A DNA stretch of 64,000 nucleotides from NCBI GenBank assembly GCA_000771265.1, contig JDUB01000010.1, forward strand, positions 82,091 through 146,090, written 5' to 3'. Shown here piece by piece: positions 8,758 through 17,667 of this stretch. How positions within the stretch are numbered: the first letter of the stretch is position 1; every line of letters starts with the position of its first letter. Both the position numbers and the translations under genes were made by a program. The notes below the pieces were generated by a model. That model saw only the letters and a program-made list of their open reading frames with translations. It had not been told where the DNA came from and searched no databases. The DNA is from Bifidobacterium thermophilum DSM 20210. GTDB taxonomy: Bacteria > Actinomycetota > Actinomycetes > Actinomycetales > Bifidobacteriaceae.

Positions 8758-10236
8758 ATGGCAGAAAACAATAAGGAAGTCACCAAGGTCGCGATTAACG
8801 ACATCGGCACCGAAGAAGACTTCATCAAGGCAGTCGATTCCACCATCAAGAACTTCGATGATGGTGATCTGGTCGAGGGCACGGTCGTCAAGGTCGACCG
8901 TGACGAGGTCCTGCTCGACATCGGCTACAAGACCGAGGGTGTCATCCCCTCCCGCGAACTTTCCATCAAGAAGGACGTCGATCCCGACGATGTCGTCGAA
9001 GTCGGCGACACCATCGAGGCCCTTGTCGTGACCAAGGAAGACAAGGAAGGCCGTCTTATCCTGTCCAAGAAGCGTGCACAGTATGAGCGCGCCTGGGGCG
9101 ATATCGAGAAGATCAAGGAAGCCGATGGCGTTGTCGAAGGCACCGTCATCGAAGCTGTCAAGGGCGGCCTCATCGTCGACATCGGCCTGCGTGGCTTCCT
9201 GCCTGCCTCGCTCGTTGAGATGCGTCGTGTGCGCGACCTGTCCCCGTACATCGGCCAGAAGATCAAGGCCAAGATCCTGGAGCTCGACAAGAACCGCAAC
9301 AATGTGGTGCTGTCCCGCCGCCAGTATCTCGAGGAGACCCAGTCCGAGGTCCGCGAGACCTTCCTGTCCCAGCTCAAGAAGGGCCAGATTCGCGAAGGCG
9401 TCGTGTCCTCCATCGTCAACTTCGGCGCGTTCGTCGATTTGGGCGGTGTTGACGGCCTGATCCACGTGTCCGAGCTGTCTTGGAAGCACATCGACCACCC
9501 GTCCGAGGTCGTCAAGGTCGGCCAGAAGGTCACCGTCGAGGTGCTCGACGTCGACATGGACCGCGAGCGTATCTCGCTGTCCCTCAAGGCCACCCAGGAA
9601 GATCCGTGGCAGCGCTTCGCTCGCACCCACGTTCCCGGCCAGATTGTCAAGGGCAAGGTCACCAAGATCGTGCAGTTCGGTGTGTTCGTGTCCGTCGAAG
9701 ACGGCATCGAAGGCCTCGTGCACATCTCCGAGCTGGCCAACCGCCACGTCGAGAACCCGGAGACCGTCGTCAAGCAGGGCGAGACCGTGTTCGTCAAGGT
9801 TATCGATGTCGATCTCGATCGTCGCCGTATCTCCCTGTCCCTCAAGCAGGCGAACGACGCTGTCGATCCGAACTCCGAAGACTTCGATCCGGCGCTCTAT
9901 GGCATGCCGGCCGAGTACGACGAGGACGGCAACTACAAGTATCCGGAAGGCTTCGACCCGAACACCAACGAGTGGATCGCCGGATACGAGAAGCAGCGCG
10001 AGGAATGGGAATCCCAGTACGCCGCTGCCCACGATCTGTGGGAAGAGCACAAGGCCTTCGTCGCCAAGGAGCTGGAGAACGCCGCGGCTTCCGCAGCCGA
10101 AGACGGCCAGGCCCCTCGCGAAGAGAAGGTTCAGGAGACCTCCAACTACTCCTCGAACAATGAGTCTGAAGGCACCCTCGCTGGTTCCGACCAGCTGGCC
10201 GCCCTTCGTGAGCAGCTGCTCAAGGAGAAGAAGTGA
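8758..10236 (+). CDS. rpsA: 30S ribosomal protein S1
   Basis: RNA-binding ribosomal protein that helps recruit mRNA to the 30S subunit. The 492-residue protein carries four S1/OB repeats, recognisable from GDLVEGTVVKVDRDEVLLDI, DGVVEGTVIEAVKGGLIVDI, GQIREGVVSSIVNFGAFVDL and GQIVKGKVTKIVQFGVFVSV. Four repeats is the usual actinobacterial form, against six in E. coli. The C-terminal ~110 residues are acidic and low in complexity, ending REQLLKEKK. Codon use is strongly biased (GTC, GGC, AAG), as expected of a highly expressed gene. A strong terminator follows at 10,283. Confidence 0.97.
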   Translation: MAENNKEVTKVAINDIGTEEDFIKAVDSTIKNFDDGDLVEGTVVKVDRDEVLLDIGYKTEGVIPSRELSIKKDVDPDDVVEVGDTIEALVVTKEDKEGRLILSKKRAQYERAWGDIEKIKEADGVVEGTVIEAVKGGLIVDIGLRGFLPASLVEMRRVRDLSPYIGQKIKAKILELDKNRNNVVLSRRQYLEETQSEVRETFLSQLKKGQIREGVVSSIVNFGAFVDLGGVDGLIHVSELSWKHIDHPSEVVKVGQKVTVEVLDVDMDRERISLSLKATQEDPWQRFARTHVPGQIVKGKVTKIVQFGVFVSVEDGIEGLVHISELANRHVENPETVVKQGETVFVKVIDVDLDRRRISLSLKQANDAVDPNSEDFDPALYGMPAEYDEDGNYKYPEGFDPNTNEWIAGYEKQREEWESQYAAAHDLWEEHKAFVAKELENAAASAAEDGQAPREEKVQETSNYSSNNESEGTLAGSDQLAALREQLLKEKK

Positions 10237-10282
10237 GCGATGCCAGTCATCACTGACTGACATGGTTGACTGACAAACCAAC

Positions 10283-10319
10283 GGTATGGCCCCGGCACTT
10301 CGGTGACCGGGGCCATACC
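10283..10319 (+). terminator. Hairpin terminator after rpsA
   Basis: A perfect 13-bp stem (GGTATGGCCCCGG with its complement at 10,307-10,319) is closed by an inner CAC-TTCG-GTG element, that is a stable UUCG tetraloop with one bulged A. There is no strong T-run afterwards, so termination is inferred from stem stability and position between rpsA and coaE. Confidence 0.75.
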
Positions 10320-10359
10320 GTATCTTGCGCCGGCATGTCGTGCGGCTACCATGGAAAAC

Positions 10360-10995
10360 ATGGTGATACGAATCGGACTGACCGGAGGCATCGCGGCCGG
10401 GAAAAGCACGGTTTCTCGCAGACTTGGCGAACTCGGGGCGACGATTATTGATTACGATGCCCTCGCCAGGCAGGTCGTGGAACCCGGGGGAGTGGCATTA
10501 CAGCGCATCGTTGACGTGTTCGGCCCTGAGGCCGTTGGTGCAGACGGCAAGTTGGATCGCACCTGGCTCGCTGAACGTGTATTCGGTGAGCATGCCGATC
10601 CTCATGCAAGGCAGCGTTTGGACGCCATCGAGCATCCGTTGATTTACGAGTTGGCCAAACGGATTGACATGCAGACTGCCCGGCAGAACAGCTCGGCCGT
10701 AATCGTCCATGACATCCCGCTACTCGCTGAAGTCCTTCATGACCTGCCCTTCAGTTTCGATCATATCGTCACAGTCGAAGCGCCGGAATCAATACGCATC
10801 GAACGCATGATTCGCACACGGGGAATGGACAGGGCACAAGCGCAAGCCCGGATCGCCAGCCAGAGCAAGCGGTCGGCCCGAATTGCCATGGCGGACACGG
10901 TCGTGGACTCCAATGTGGATGTAAAGACCATGCTCGCGCGCGTCGACTCGCTCTACGCCACTTGGCGGGATGAAGCGAGCGCGAGCGGCAGATAA
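10360..10995 (+). CDS. coaE: Dephospho-CoA kinase
   Basis: Phosphorylates dephospho-CoA in the last step of coenzyme A synthesis. The 211-residue product starts [10 protein letters not shown] and contains the P-loop GGIAAGKST, the substrate motif [11 protein letters not shown], and the LID region [20 protein letters not shown] with [13 protein letters not shown]. The 10,360 start is chosen because the N-terminal beta strand follows immediately and a GGA lies just upstream; an ATG nine bases earlier is also in frame. The ribosome site is weak. The gene follows the rpsA terminator and precedes uvrB, an order often seen in actinobacteria. Confidence 0.94.
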   Translation: MVIRIGLTGGIAAGKSTVSRRLGELGATIIDYDALARQVVEPGGVALQRIVDVFGPEAVGADGKLDRTWLAERVFGEHADPHARQRLDAIEHPLIYELAKRIDMQTARQNSSAVIVHDIPLLAEVLHDLPFSFDHIVTVEAPESIRIERMIRTRGMDRAQAQARIASQSKRSARIAMADTVVDSNVDVKTMLARVDSLYATWRDEASASGR

Positions 10996-11113
10996 GCAGC
11001 AGAAGCAGGCGGCGAACGGTCGCACAACAATATCGAACATTTGTACGAATCACTTGATATGCTGGAAGAATCAGCATACGGACGGGTCATGCGGGACTCA
11101 ATGGGAGGACGAT

Positions 11114-13225
11114 ATGGGCATTTCCATCGAACGCACAGACAAGCCATTTGTCGTCAAGGCCCCCTACAAGCCTTCTGGGGATCAACCCCAGGCCATCAAG
11201 GAGCTCGCCGAGCGGATCAACAATGGCGAGAACGATGTCGTGCTCATGGGTGCGACCGGCACCGGTAAAACCGCAACCGTCGCTTGGCTTATCGAGAAAC
11301 TGCAACGGCCGACCTTGATTCTCGAGCCTAACAAGACCTTGGCGGCGCAGTTGTGCGCCGAATTCCGCGAGCTCATGCCCGACAACGCCGTGAGTTACTT
11401 CGTGTCCTACTACGACTATTACCAGCCGGAGGCTTACATCCCGCAAACGGACACCTACATCGAGAAGGATTCCAATATCAACGACGACGTCGAGCGTCTG
11501 CGCCACGCTGCCACCGCGAACCTGCTCACCCGTCGCGATTGCGTGGTCGTCGCTACGGTGTCGTGCATTTACGGCTTGGGTACTCCCGAGGAATACGCGG
11601 GTCGCATGCTGTTCCTGAAAGAGGGTCAGCAGATCGATCGTGACACGCTGTTGCGCAAATTCGTTGACATGCAATACAAGCGCAACGACATCGCCTTCAC
11701 GCGCGGCACCTTCCGCGTGCGCGGCGATACCGTGGAGATCATCCCCGTGTATGAGGAGCTGGCCATCCGCATCGAGTTCTTCGGCGACGAAATCGACCGG
11801 ATCTCCACCCTCCACCCAATCACCGGGGACGTCATCGACCATGTCAGTCAGGTGCATATCTTCCCGGCTTCGCACTATGTCGCCGGCCCCGAGCGCATGG
11901 AACGCGCGCTGCACACTATCAAGGAGGAACTCGACCAACGCGTCGCCGAGTTGCGCAAACAGGGCAAGGAACTGGAAGCGCAACGCCTGACCATGCGCAC
12001 CACCTACGATTTGGAAATGCTGACCCAGGTGGGCACATGCGCCGGCGTTGAGAATTATTCACGGCATTTCGATGGCCGTGAGCCGGGCACCCCGCCGCAT
12101 ACCTTGTTGGATTTCTTCCCGGATGATTTCCTGCTCGTCATCGACGAGTCCCACGTTACCGTCCCACAGATCGGAGCCATGTACGAAGGGGACGCCAGCC
12201 GTAAACGCACGCTGGTTGAGCATGGCTTCCGCCTGCCTTCAGCGATGGACAACCGTCCGCTCAAATGGGATGAATTCCTTCAGCGAGTCGGACAGACCGT
12301 CTATCTGTCGGCGACCCCGGGTGATTACGAGCTCGGGCTCTCCGACGGCGTGGTCGAACAGATCATCCGCCCCACCGGCCTGCTGGATCCGAAGATTGAG
12401 GTCAGACCGGTCGAAGGGCAGATCGACGACCTGCTCGCCGAAATCAAGGATCGCGTAGCCAAGAACGAGCGTGCGCTGGTCACGACACTCACCAAGAAGA
12501 TGGCAGAGGACCTGACCGATTACCTGCTCGACAAAGGCATCAAAGTCGAATATCTGCATTCCGATGTCGACACGCTGAGGCGCGTCGAGCTCCTGCGCGA
12601 GTTGCGTGAAGGCAAGATTGACGTAATAGTCGGCATCAACTTGCTGCGCGAGGGGCTTGATCTGCCAGAGGTTTCGCTGGTGGCGATATTGGATGCCGAC
12701 AAGGAAGGATTCCTGCGGTCCTATCGTTCGCTGATTCAGACCATCGGCCGCGCCGCGCGAAATGTGTCGGGAACGGTCATCATGTACGCCGATGAAGTCA
12801 CGGATGCCATGAACAAGGCGATTACGGAGACCGAAAGGCGGCGCGCCAAGCAGATCGCCTATAACAAGGAGCATCATATCGACCCCAAGCCGTTGATCAA
12901 GAAGATCAGCGACGTCAACGACATGATCGCCAAGGAGGATGTTGATACGCAGAGCCTGCTCGAAGGCGGGTATCGCAACGCCGGGAAAGCCGGCAATTCT
13001 CATCTCGGTGTGCCCAATGTCGATCAGGATGAGATCGAGAAACGGCATGAGGAAATCCTCAAAGCCGGGCTTCCGGCGCAGGATTTAGCCGATCTCATCC
13101 GTCAGATGAGCGAACAGATGCACACCGCCGCGGAACAACTCCAGTTCGAACTTGCCGCGCGGTTGCGCGATGAGATCCGCGACCTGAAAAAGGAACTGCG
13201 CCATATGACGCAGGCCCAGCAGTAG
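11114..13225 (+). CDS. uvrB: Excinuclease ABC subunit B
   Basis: DNA-damage recognition helicase of nucleotide excision repair; it is loaded by UvrA and recruits UvrC. The 703-residue protein has Walker A GATGTGKT at 46-53, the beta-hairpin segment [16 protein letters not shown] used for damage verification, DESHVTVPQ (motif II), and helicase motifs V and VI ([17 protein letters not shown] and QTIGRAARN). The C-terminal UvrC-binding UVR domain is recognisable in [17 protein letters not shown]. The ATG at 11,114 follows GGGAGGAC; a longer in-frame reading back to 10,970 overlaps coaE and is not conserved in type. Confidence 0.97.
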   Translation: MGISIERTDKPFVVKAPYKPSGDQPQAIKELAERINNGENDVVLMGATGTGKTATVAWLIEKLQRPTLILEPNKTLAAQLCAEFRELMPDNAVSYFVSYYDYYQPEAYIPQTDTYIEKDSNINDDVERLRHAATANLLTRRDCVVVATVSCIYGLGTPEEYAGRMLFLKEGQQIDRDTLLRKFVDMQYKRNDIAFTRGTFRVRGDTVEIIPVYEELAIRIEFFGDEIDRISTLHPITGDVIDHVSQVHIFPASHYVAGPERMERALHTIKEELDQRVAELRKQGKELEAQRLTMRTTYDLEMLTQVGTCAGVENYSRHFDGREPGTPPHTLLDFFPDDFLLVIDESHVTVPQIGAMYEGDASRKRTLVEHGFRLPSAMDNRPLKWDEFLQRVGQTVYLSATPGDYELGLSDGVVEQIIRPTGLLDPKIEVRPVEGQIDDLLAEIKDRVAKNERALVTTLTKKMAEDLTDYLLDKGIKVEYLHSDVDTLRRVELLRELREGKIDVIVGINLLREGLDLPEVSLVAILDADKEGFLRSYRSLIQTIGRAARNVSGTVIMYADEVTDAMNKAITETERRRAKQIAYNKEHHIDPKPLIKKISDVNDMIAKEDVDTQSLLEGGYRNAGKAGNSHLGVPNVDQDEIEKRHEEILKAGLPAQDLADLIRQMSEQMHTAAEQLQFELAARLRDEIRDLKKELRHMTQAQQ

Positions 13226-13501
13226 CGTGGTGCGCTCCGCAATCAGGCCGCAAGGCCGTCGCGGGAGTGTATTTCGGCGAGATGGTGCAGCAATAGCGTA
13301 GACCGGTTCTACAGCCAGACGGCTTGCGCAACCAAGCGTCGGGAAAATCGGGAAAAGTAGAGGGCGTGCCGGCTGAAACCGCAAAACTGGCCCCCATAGA
13401 CGTTGCAGGGCGCCGTGCTTGTGGTACCAAGCCTCATAGACAAAGCAATGCGTCGCGACCGTTCTGACAGCGGCATCGATGGTGCGTCAGCCGTTCTTTC
13501 T

Positions 13502-14521
13502 ATGCTTGTTCCTATGGCAGAAACTCCGGTAGCATTCATGATCGCGACCTTTGCCGTTCTCGCGGTATTCGTCGTCGTAGACCTGTTCATTATCGGCCGC
13601 AGGCCCCACGTGCCCTCGACCAAGGAATGTGTGCAACATATTGCGTTCTTCGTCGTGGCGGCCTTGATTTTCGGTGGCATCATCTGGGCTGTCGCCGGAT
13701 CGAAGCCGGCTGTCGAGTTCTATTCCGGGTGGATGACCGAATACTCGCTCAGCATCGATAATCTCTTCGTCTTCGTCATCATCATGTCGAATTTCGCGGT
13801 TCCCAAGGAGTTGCAGAAATATGTCTTGAGCGTGGGCATCACCGTCGCCCTGGTGCTGCGCGGCATCTTCATTCTCGTTGGTGCAGCGATCATCCAGCGG
13901 TTCACATGGGTGTTCTTCCTGTTCGGCGCCTTCCTCATCGTCACCGCCCTCAAACTGGTCACCGGGCACGACGATGACGAGGAATACCATGAAAACGGCA
14001 TAATCCGCGCGCTGCGTAAAGTCATGAAAATCACCGACGAATACGATGGCGAAAAATTGCGTACTGTCAAGAACGGACGACGGTTCTGGACGCCGATGCT
14101 CATCGTGTTCCTGACCATCGGCACTACGGACGTCATGTTCGCTTTCGATTCAATCCCCGCGATTTTCGGTCTGACCAAAGACCCGTTCATCGTGTTCACC
14201 TCGAACGTGTTCGCCCTGCTGGGCTTGCAGCAGCTGTACTTCCTGCTCGGCAAACTGCTCGACAAACTCGTCTACCTTCCCGTCGGCCTGTCCATCGTGC
14301 TTGGATTCATCGGCATCAAGCTCATCATGGAGGCGCTGTCGGGCAATTCGCTACCGTTCATCAACAGCGGACACCCGGTGTCATGGGTGCCGGAAGTGCC
14401 GACTTGGCTGTCCTTGCTCGTGATCGTGCTTGCATTGGGTGGTTCCGCTGTAGCCAGCGTGCTCAAGATGAAGCAGGAGAATCGCAAGGAACAGGCGCAG
14501 CAGCTTTCAGACGGCGCCTGA
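13502..14521 (+). CDS. TerC/Alx-family integral membrane protein
   Basis: Polytopic membrane protein of the TerC family, 339 residues from the chosen start, with about nine membrane segments. Family marks are EYSLSIDNLFVFVIIMSNF, with conserved acidic and Asn residues in a membrane segment, and GTTDVMFAFDSIPAIFGLT. Members have been linked to tellurite resistance, pH-dependent Mn efflux and metal loading of exported proteins; the role here is not known. No good ribosome site precedes any candidate start; ATG at 13,502 or 13,514 both leave the first membrane helix intact, and an earlier in-frame ATG at 13,403 adds a charged, unconvincing leader. Confidence 0.88.
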   Translation: MLVPMAETPVAFMIATFAVLAVFVVVDLFIIGRRPHVPSTKECVQHIAFFVVAALIFGGIIWAVAGSKPAVEFYSGWMTEYSLSIDNLFVFVIIMSNFAVPKELQKYVLSVGITVALVLRGIFILVGAAIIQRFTWVFFLFGAFLIVTALKLVTGHDDDEEYHENGIIRALRKVMKITDEYDGEKLRTVKNGRRFWTPMLIVFLTIGTTDVMFAFDSIPAIFGLTKDPFIVFTSNVFALLGLQQLYFLLGKLLDKLVYLPVGLSIVLGFIGIKLIMEALSGNSLPFINSGHPVSWVPEVPTWLSLLVIVLALGGSAVASVLKMKQENRKEQAQQLSDGA

Positions 14522-14735
14522 TGTAACGGTTCGTAGGCTCCCGACCCTGTCCAGATTGCCCGGCGGTAACACGCGGACATATCGACGGTGAACGCGACAT
14601 GAAGCCGATGTGAGCGTTCACAACACAGTTGCCTGAATGGTTGGCGCATGGTGGGGGAACCGAGTAGACTAGCACACGGAAACAGGATTCTCACCTGTTC
14701 GATAGAAAAGTAAGTTGAAACAGAGGCAGGTATTC

Positions 14736-16178
14736 ATGCGTAAAGCAAAGATCGTCGACACGATCGGTCCAGCCACCGAGTCCCTCGAAGGCATCACCAA
14801 GCTCGTCGAAGCCGGTATGGACGTCGCGCGTCTCAACCGCTCTCACGGCACCCCTGAGGATCACCTCAGGGTCTACAACAACGTGCGTGCGGCTTCCAAG
14901 GCGACCGGCCGCAACGTCGCTGCGCTGGTTGACCTGCAGGGTCCGAAGATTCGCTGCGGTTGGTTCAAGAAGAACGCCGAAGGCGAAGACAAGGTCGAGC
15001 TGACCGAGGGCCAGGAATTCATCATCACCACCGACGACGTCGAGGGCGACGAGCACATCACCTCCACCACGTTCAAGGGTCTGCCGGGCGATTGCCATCC
15101 TGGCGACCCGATTCTCATCGATGACGGCAAGGTTCGTCTCGAGGTCACCAAGGTCGAGGGCAACAACGTATACACCAAGGTTGTTGTGGCCGGCCCGGTT
15201 TCCAGCCACAAGGGCATCAACCTCCCGGGCGTCGCAGTTTCCCTGCCTGCTCTGACCGAGAAGGACGAAGCCGATCTGCGCTGGGCTATTCGCACTGGCG
15301 CCGACATCATCGCCATGTCCTTCGTGCGTTTCGCGACCGATATCGATCGCGCCCACGAAATCATGGACGAGGAAGGCCGTCGCATCCCGATCGTGGCGAA
15401 GATCGAGAAGCCGCAGGCTGTGGCGAACCTCGAAGACATCGTCAAGACCTTCGACGGCATCATGGTCGCCCGTGGTGATATGGCCGTCGAAATGCCGTTC
15501 GAAGAGGTCCCGCTGGTCACTAAGCGCTGCATCGAGCTGGCTCGCCAGTATGCCAAGCCGGTCATCGTGGCCACCGAAGTGCTCGGTTCCATGGTGCATT
15601 CCCCGGTTCCGTCCCGTGCTGAGGCTTCCGATTGCGCGAACGCCGTGCTTGACGGCGCCGACGCGACCATGACCTCCAACGAGACCGCCGTTGGCGAGTA
15701 CCCGACCGAGACCGTCAAGACCATGTCCCGCATCTCCGGTTACGCCACCGAGCACGGCTTCGACCGTATCCCGGCACTGAAGAACCTGGATATGTCTAAC
15801 AGCGGTGCTGTGTCCTCCGCGGCTGTTGACCTGGCTGAGAAGGTCAATGCGAAGGCCATCGTGGCCTACACCCAGACCGGTAACACCGTGCATCGCGTGT
15901 CCCGCGAACGCCCGGCTGCTCCGATCTACGGCCTGACCACCAACGAGCACACTTACCACTGGCTGGCTCTGAGCTGGGGCACCGAAGCGTTCCTGCTTGA
16001 TGAGGACTACCACGACAAGAACCGCAGTGACCTCATGGTGTTCACCGACAAGGTCTTGCGTGCCGCGGGCAAGGTCGCTGATGGCGATCGTATCGTCGTG
16101 CTGAGCTCCGCACAGGGCGAGCATCGTCCGGGCAGCACCGATTCCATCTACGTGCACACCGTCGGCGCTTGCGACTGA
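14736..16178 (+). CDS. pyk: Pyruvate kinase
   Basis: Transfers phosphate from phosphoenolpyruvate to ADP, the last ATP-yielding step of the bifid shunt's lower branch. The 480-residue protein begins RKAKIVDTIGPATES and contains DVARLNRSHGTPEDH, DLQGPKIRCG, the substrate/metal motif IPIVAKIEKPQAVANLEDI, VARGDMAVEMPFEEVP, and ATEVLGSMVHSPVPSRAEASD (family consensus ATQMLESM; here TEVLGSM). A regulatory C-terminal domain ends the protein. GAGGCAGG lies six bases before the ATG. Codon bias suggests high expression. A 23-bp perfect hairpin terminator lies about 110 bp downstream. Confidence 0.97.
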   Translation: MRKAKIVDTIGPATESLEGITKLVEAGMDVARLNRSHGTPEDHLRVYNNVRAASKATGRNVAALVDLQGPKIRCGWFKKNAEGEDKVELTEGQEFIITTDDVEGDEHITSTTFKGLPGDCHPGDPILIDDGKVRLEVTKVEGNNVYTKVVVAGPVSSHKGINLPGVAVSLPALTEKDEADLRWAIRTGADIIAMSFVRFATDIDRAHEIMDEEGRRIPIVAKIEKPQAVANLEDIVKTFDGIMVARGDMAVEMPFEEVPLVTKRCIELARQYAKPVIVATEVLGSMVHSPVPSRAEASDCANAVLDGADATMTSNETAVGEYPTETVKTMSRISGYATEHGFDRIPALKNLDMSNSGAVSSAAVDLAEKVNAKAIVAYTQTGNTVHRVSRERPAAPIYGLTTNEHTYHWLALSWGTEAFLLDEDYHDKNRSDLMVFTDKVLRAAGKVADGDRIVVLSSAQGEHRPGSTDSIYVHTVGACD

Positions 16179-16288
16179 GCCACCTGCTGCGATGAGCAGC
16201 GCTGTGCGGGGTTGGCGCATCCCAACCCCGCATGATTCATACTGCGCGATTCGATGGTTCGGATTGCACGGTCGTTGATGACAAGATT

Positions 16289-16341
16289 GCAAACGCAATT
16301 GGCCTCCCACACATTCCATGTGGGAGGCCAATTGCGTTTGC
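16289..16341. terminator. Very strong (probably bidirectional) terminator after pyk
   Basis: A perfect 23-bp stem (16,289-16,311 with 16,319-16,341) closes a 7-base loop. It lies between the convergent pyk and Nudix genes. The run GCAAACGCAATTGGCC on the left arm gives a T-containing tail in both directions, but there is no long T-run. Confidence 0.8.
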
Positions 16342-16384
16342 TGCGTACTTCAGTAGTGCGGTTGTTGGCGTGGGCAACACCACC

Positions 16385-16392
16385 GGGATTTG
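16385..16392. repeat. Left target-site duplication of the MITE-like element
   Basis: GGGATTTG, identical to the copy at 16,705-16,712, directly abutting the left inverted repeat. Confidence 0.8.
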
Positions 16393-16704
16393 GGGTTAAA
16401 TGACAAAATGTGTGTTTTATTCCGGCGTGTCGAGGTAGCGTCATTGGCGCATCCTGCTCGGTGGGTCCTGGCATCAAGCCCTCATCCGTGTGAATGTCGG
16501 TGTCATATCCCTTCTACTGGTTGCTATTTGGAGGGTGTCTGGGATGATGTCCTTTCGCCTGTCATCTGAAGCCGCTGGATCAGGTTTTCCGGAAAAGTCA
16601 AGTGGGGATGCCGATAATGCCACGGATCCAAAATCACCCCGCGACACGCCTTGCGGCAGTAGGGATAAGTGGCAGAATAAAACACACATTTTGTCATTTA
16701 ACCC
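16393..16704. mobile_element. MITE-like element with 30-bp perfect terminal inverted repeats
   Basis: Positions 16,393-16,422 (GGGTTAAATGACAAAATGTG...) are the exact reverse complement of 16,675-16,704. The pair is flanked by a perfect 8-bp direct repeat GGGATTTG at 16,385-16,392 and 16,705-16,712, as expected for a target-site duplication. The 312-bp element has no plausible transposase reading frame, so it would depend on a transposase supplied elsewhere. Eight-base duplications and 5'-GG ends are typical of ISL3-family elements; the family assignment is inference. Its right end lies 12 bp from the Nudix stop codon. Confidence 0.85.
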
Positions 16705-16712
16705 GGGATTTG
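16705..16712. repeat. Right target-site duplication of the MITE-like element
   Basis: GGGATTTG, directly abutting the right inverted repeat and only three bases from the Nudix stop codon. Confidence 0.8.
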
Positions 16713-16715
16713 CGT

Positions 16716-17381
16716 TTACTTGGCTTTGCGTTCCGCGCGTGCCCTGGCAATGCGCTGAATCAGACGCGGATGGGCGCCCGCATGCTCCGCTTCCTCCGCC
16801 GCAAGATGCTCGCGCAGCCGCATGACGGCGATGATTGTCTTCGCGTCGATGATTGTGCCGTTGAGGATCATATCCGAGGCTTCCTCGGGGGTGACGAGAC
16901 GGACGTCCGGGCGAGGGGTCTCCGGACCGAGTTCCCCGCGTTCGACGGCGGTTAGACCCGTCGCGAAGAACACCGCGGTATGCTGCGTGGAAAAGCTCGG
17001 CGTATTGATGAAACGCACGACCTGCACCAGCTCCTTGGCCTCATACCCGGCCTCCTCGCGCAGCTTGCGTACGGCGACATCATGCGGACGCTCGTTGGAA
17101 TCCATGGCGTGGCCGGCTGGTATTTCCAAGGTCCAGCGATGCGTAGGCAGGCGGTACTGCTCGACCAGGGGGATGCGGCCGTCATCAGTCAGTCCGATGA
17201 TACCGACCGTGTCGCCATTGTTCTCTTCGACGATGAAGCGTTCAAAATGCCCAACTTTTGAGGAATCGAAAGATACCTGGTCCACATTGAAATAGTGGCT
17301 TTGCATGATTTGCCGGCGAGATTCCTCTTTGACCGGGGCAGGACGCCATGGATCGAACTTGCGGAAGGTTGTCTCACTCAT
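16716..17381 (-). CDS. Nudix hydrolase (ADP-ribose pyrophosphatase-like) with altered Nudix box
   Basis: Predicted cytoplasmic hydrolase of nucleoside-diphosphate derivatives, 221 residues. An N-terminal beta domain (HYFNVDQVSFDSSKVGHFER) resembles ADP-ribose pyrophosphatases. The Nudix box reads GHAMDSNERPHDVAV followed by RKLREEAGY: the RE of the consensus REUXEEXGU is RK here (codon AAG), and there is one extra residue before the first Glu. The two Glu of REEAG remain. The missing Glu is a metal ligand in E. coli ADP-ribose pyrophosphatase, so catalysis may be weakened or altered. The ATG at 17,381 follows GGAGGAAC. The MITE-like element lies just beyond its stop. Confidence 0.88.
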   Translation of the reverse strand: MSETTFRKFDPWRPAPVKEESRRQIMQSHYFNVDQVSFDSSKVGHFERFIVEENNGDTVGIIGLTDDGRIPLVEQYRLPTHRWTLEIPAGHAMDSNERPHDVAVRKLREEAGYEAKELVQVVRFINTPSFSTQHTAVFFATGLTAVERGELGPETPRPDVRLVTPEEASDMILNGTIIDAKTIIAVMRLREHLAAEEAEHAGAHPRLIQRIARARAERKAK

Positions 17382-17667
17382 TGTTCCTCCTTGATAACCG
17401 CTCGAAACAGCTCGGAGCGGTGGGTGCATCAGCTCTCATTCTACGCCGTTGAGGTGTGCTGTCACCGGGCATGTCCGCCTTCCTGGAGGATTAGGCTTGC
17501 GGCGAACTCGGACCCGGCGGCTTGCATTTGTTCCCTTCTCCGGGTACGGCGAGGCCTGACAGCGTGCACCCAGAAAGCTGTTGGGTTGCGCTGCCGGGCC
17601 TCGGTCAGTTCGCGTGTGCGTGAGACTGCCGACTTCACGCACTGTCGTTACGTATGTGTTGTTGCCA

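Larger units (their letters stand above)
16179..16715. other. Intergenic region between convergent pyk and Nudix gene
   Basis: This 537-bp stretch holds the pyk terminator (16,289-16,341) and a complete insertion-like element (16,393-16,704) with its target duplications. Short open frames inside it have no recognisable protein features. Confidence 0.7.

Noticed and set aside
8755..10281. A 508-codon open frame opposite rpsA
   Set aside because: Antisense shadow produced by rpsA codon bias; rpsA has four clear S1 repeats.
14691..16331. A 546-codon open frame opposite pyk
   Set aside because: Antisense shadow of pyk; no ribosome site and no family features.
16490..16825. Open frames inside and across the MITE-like element
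   Set aside because: No transposase similarity, and they cross the element boundary into the antisense of the Nudix gene.
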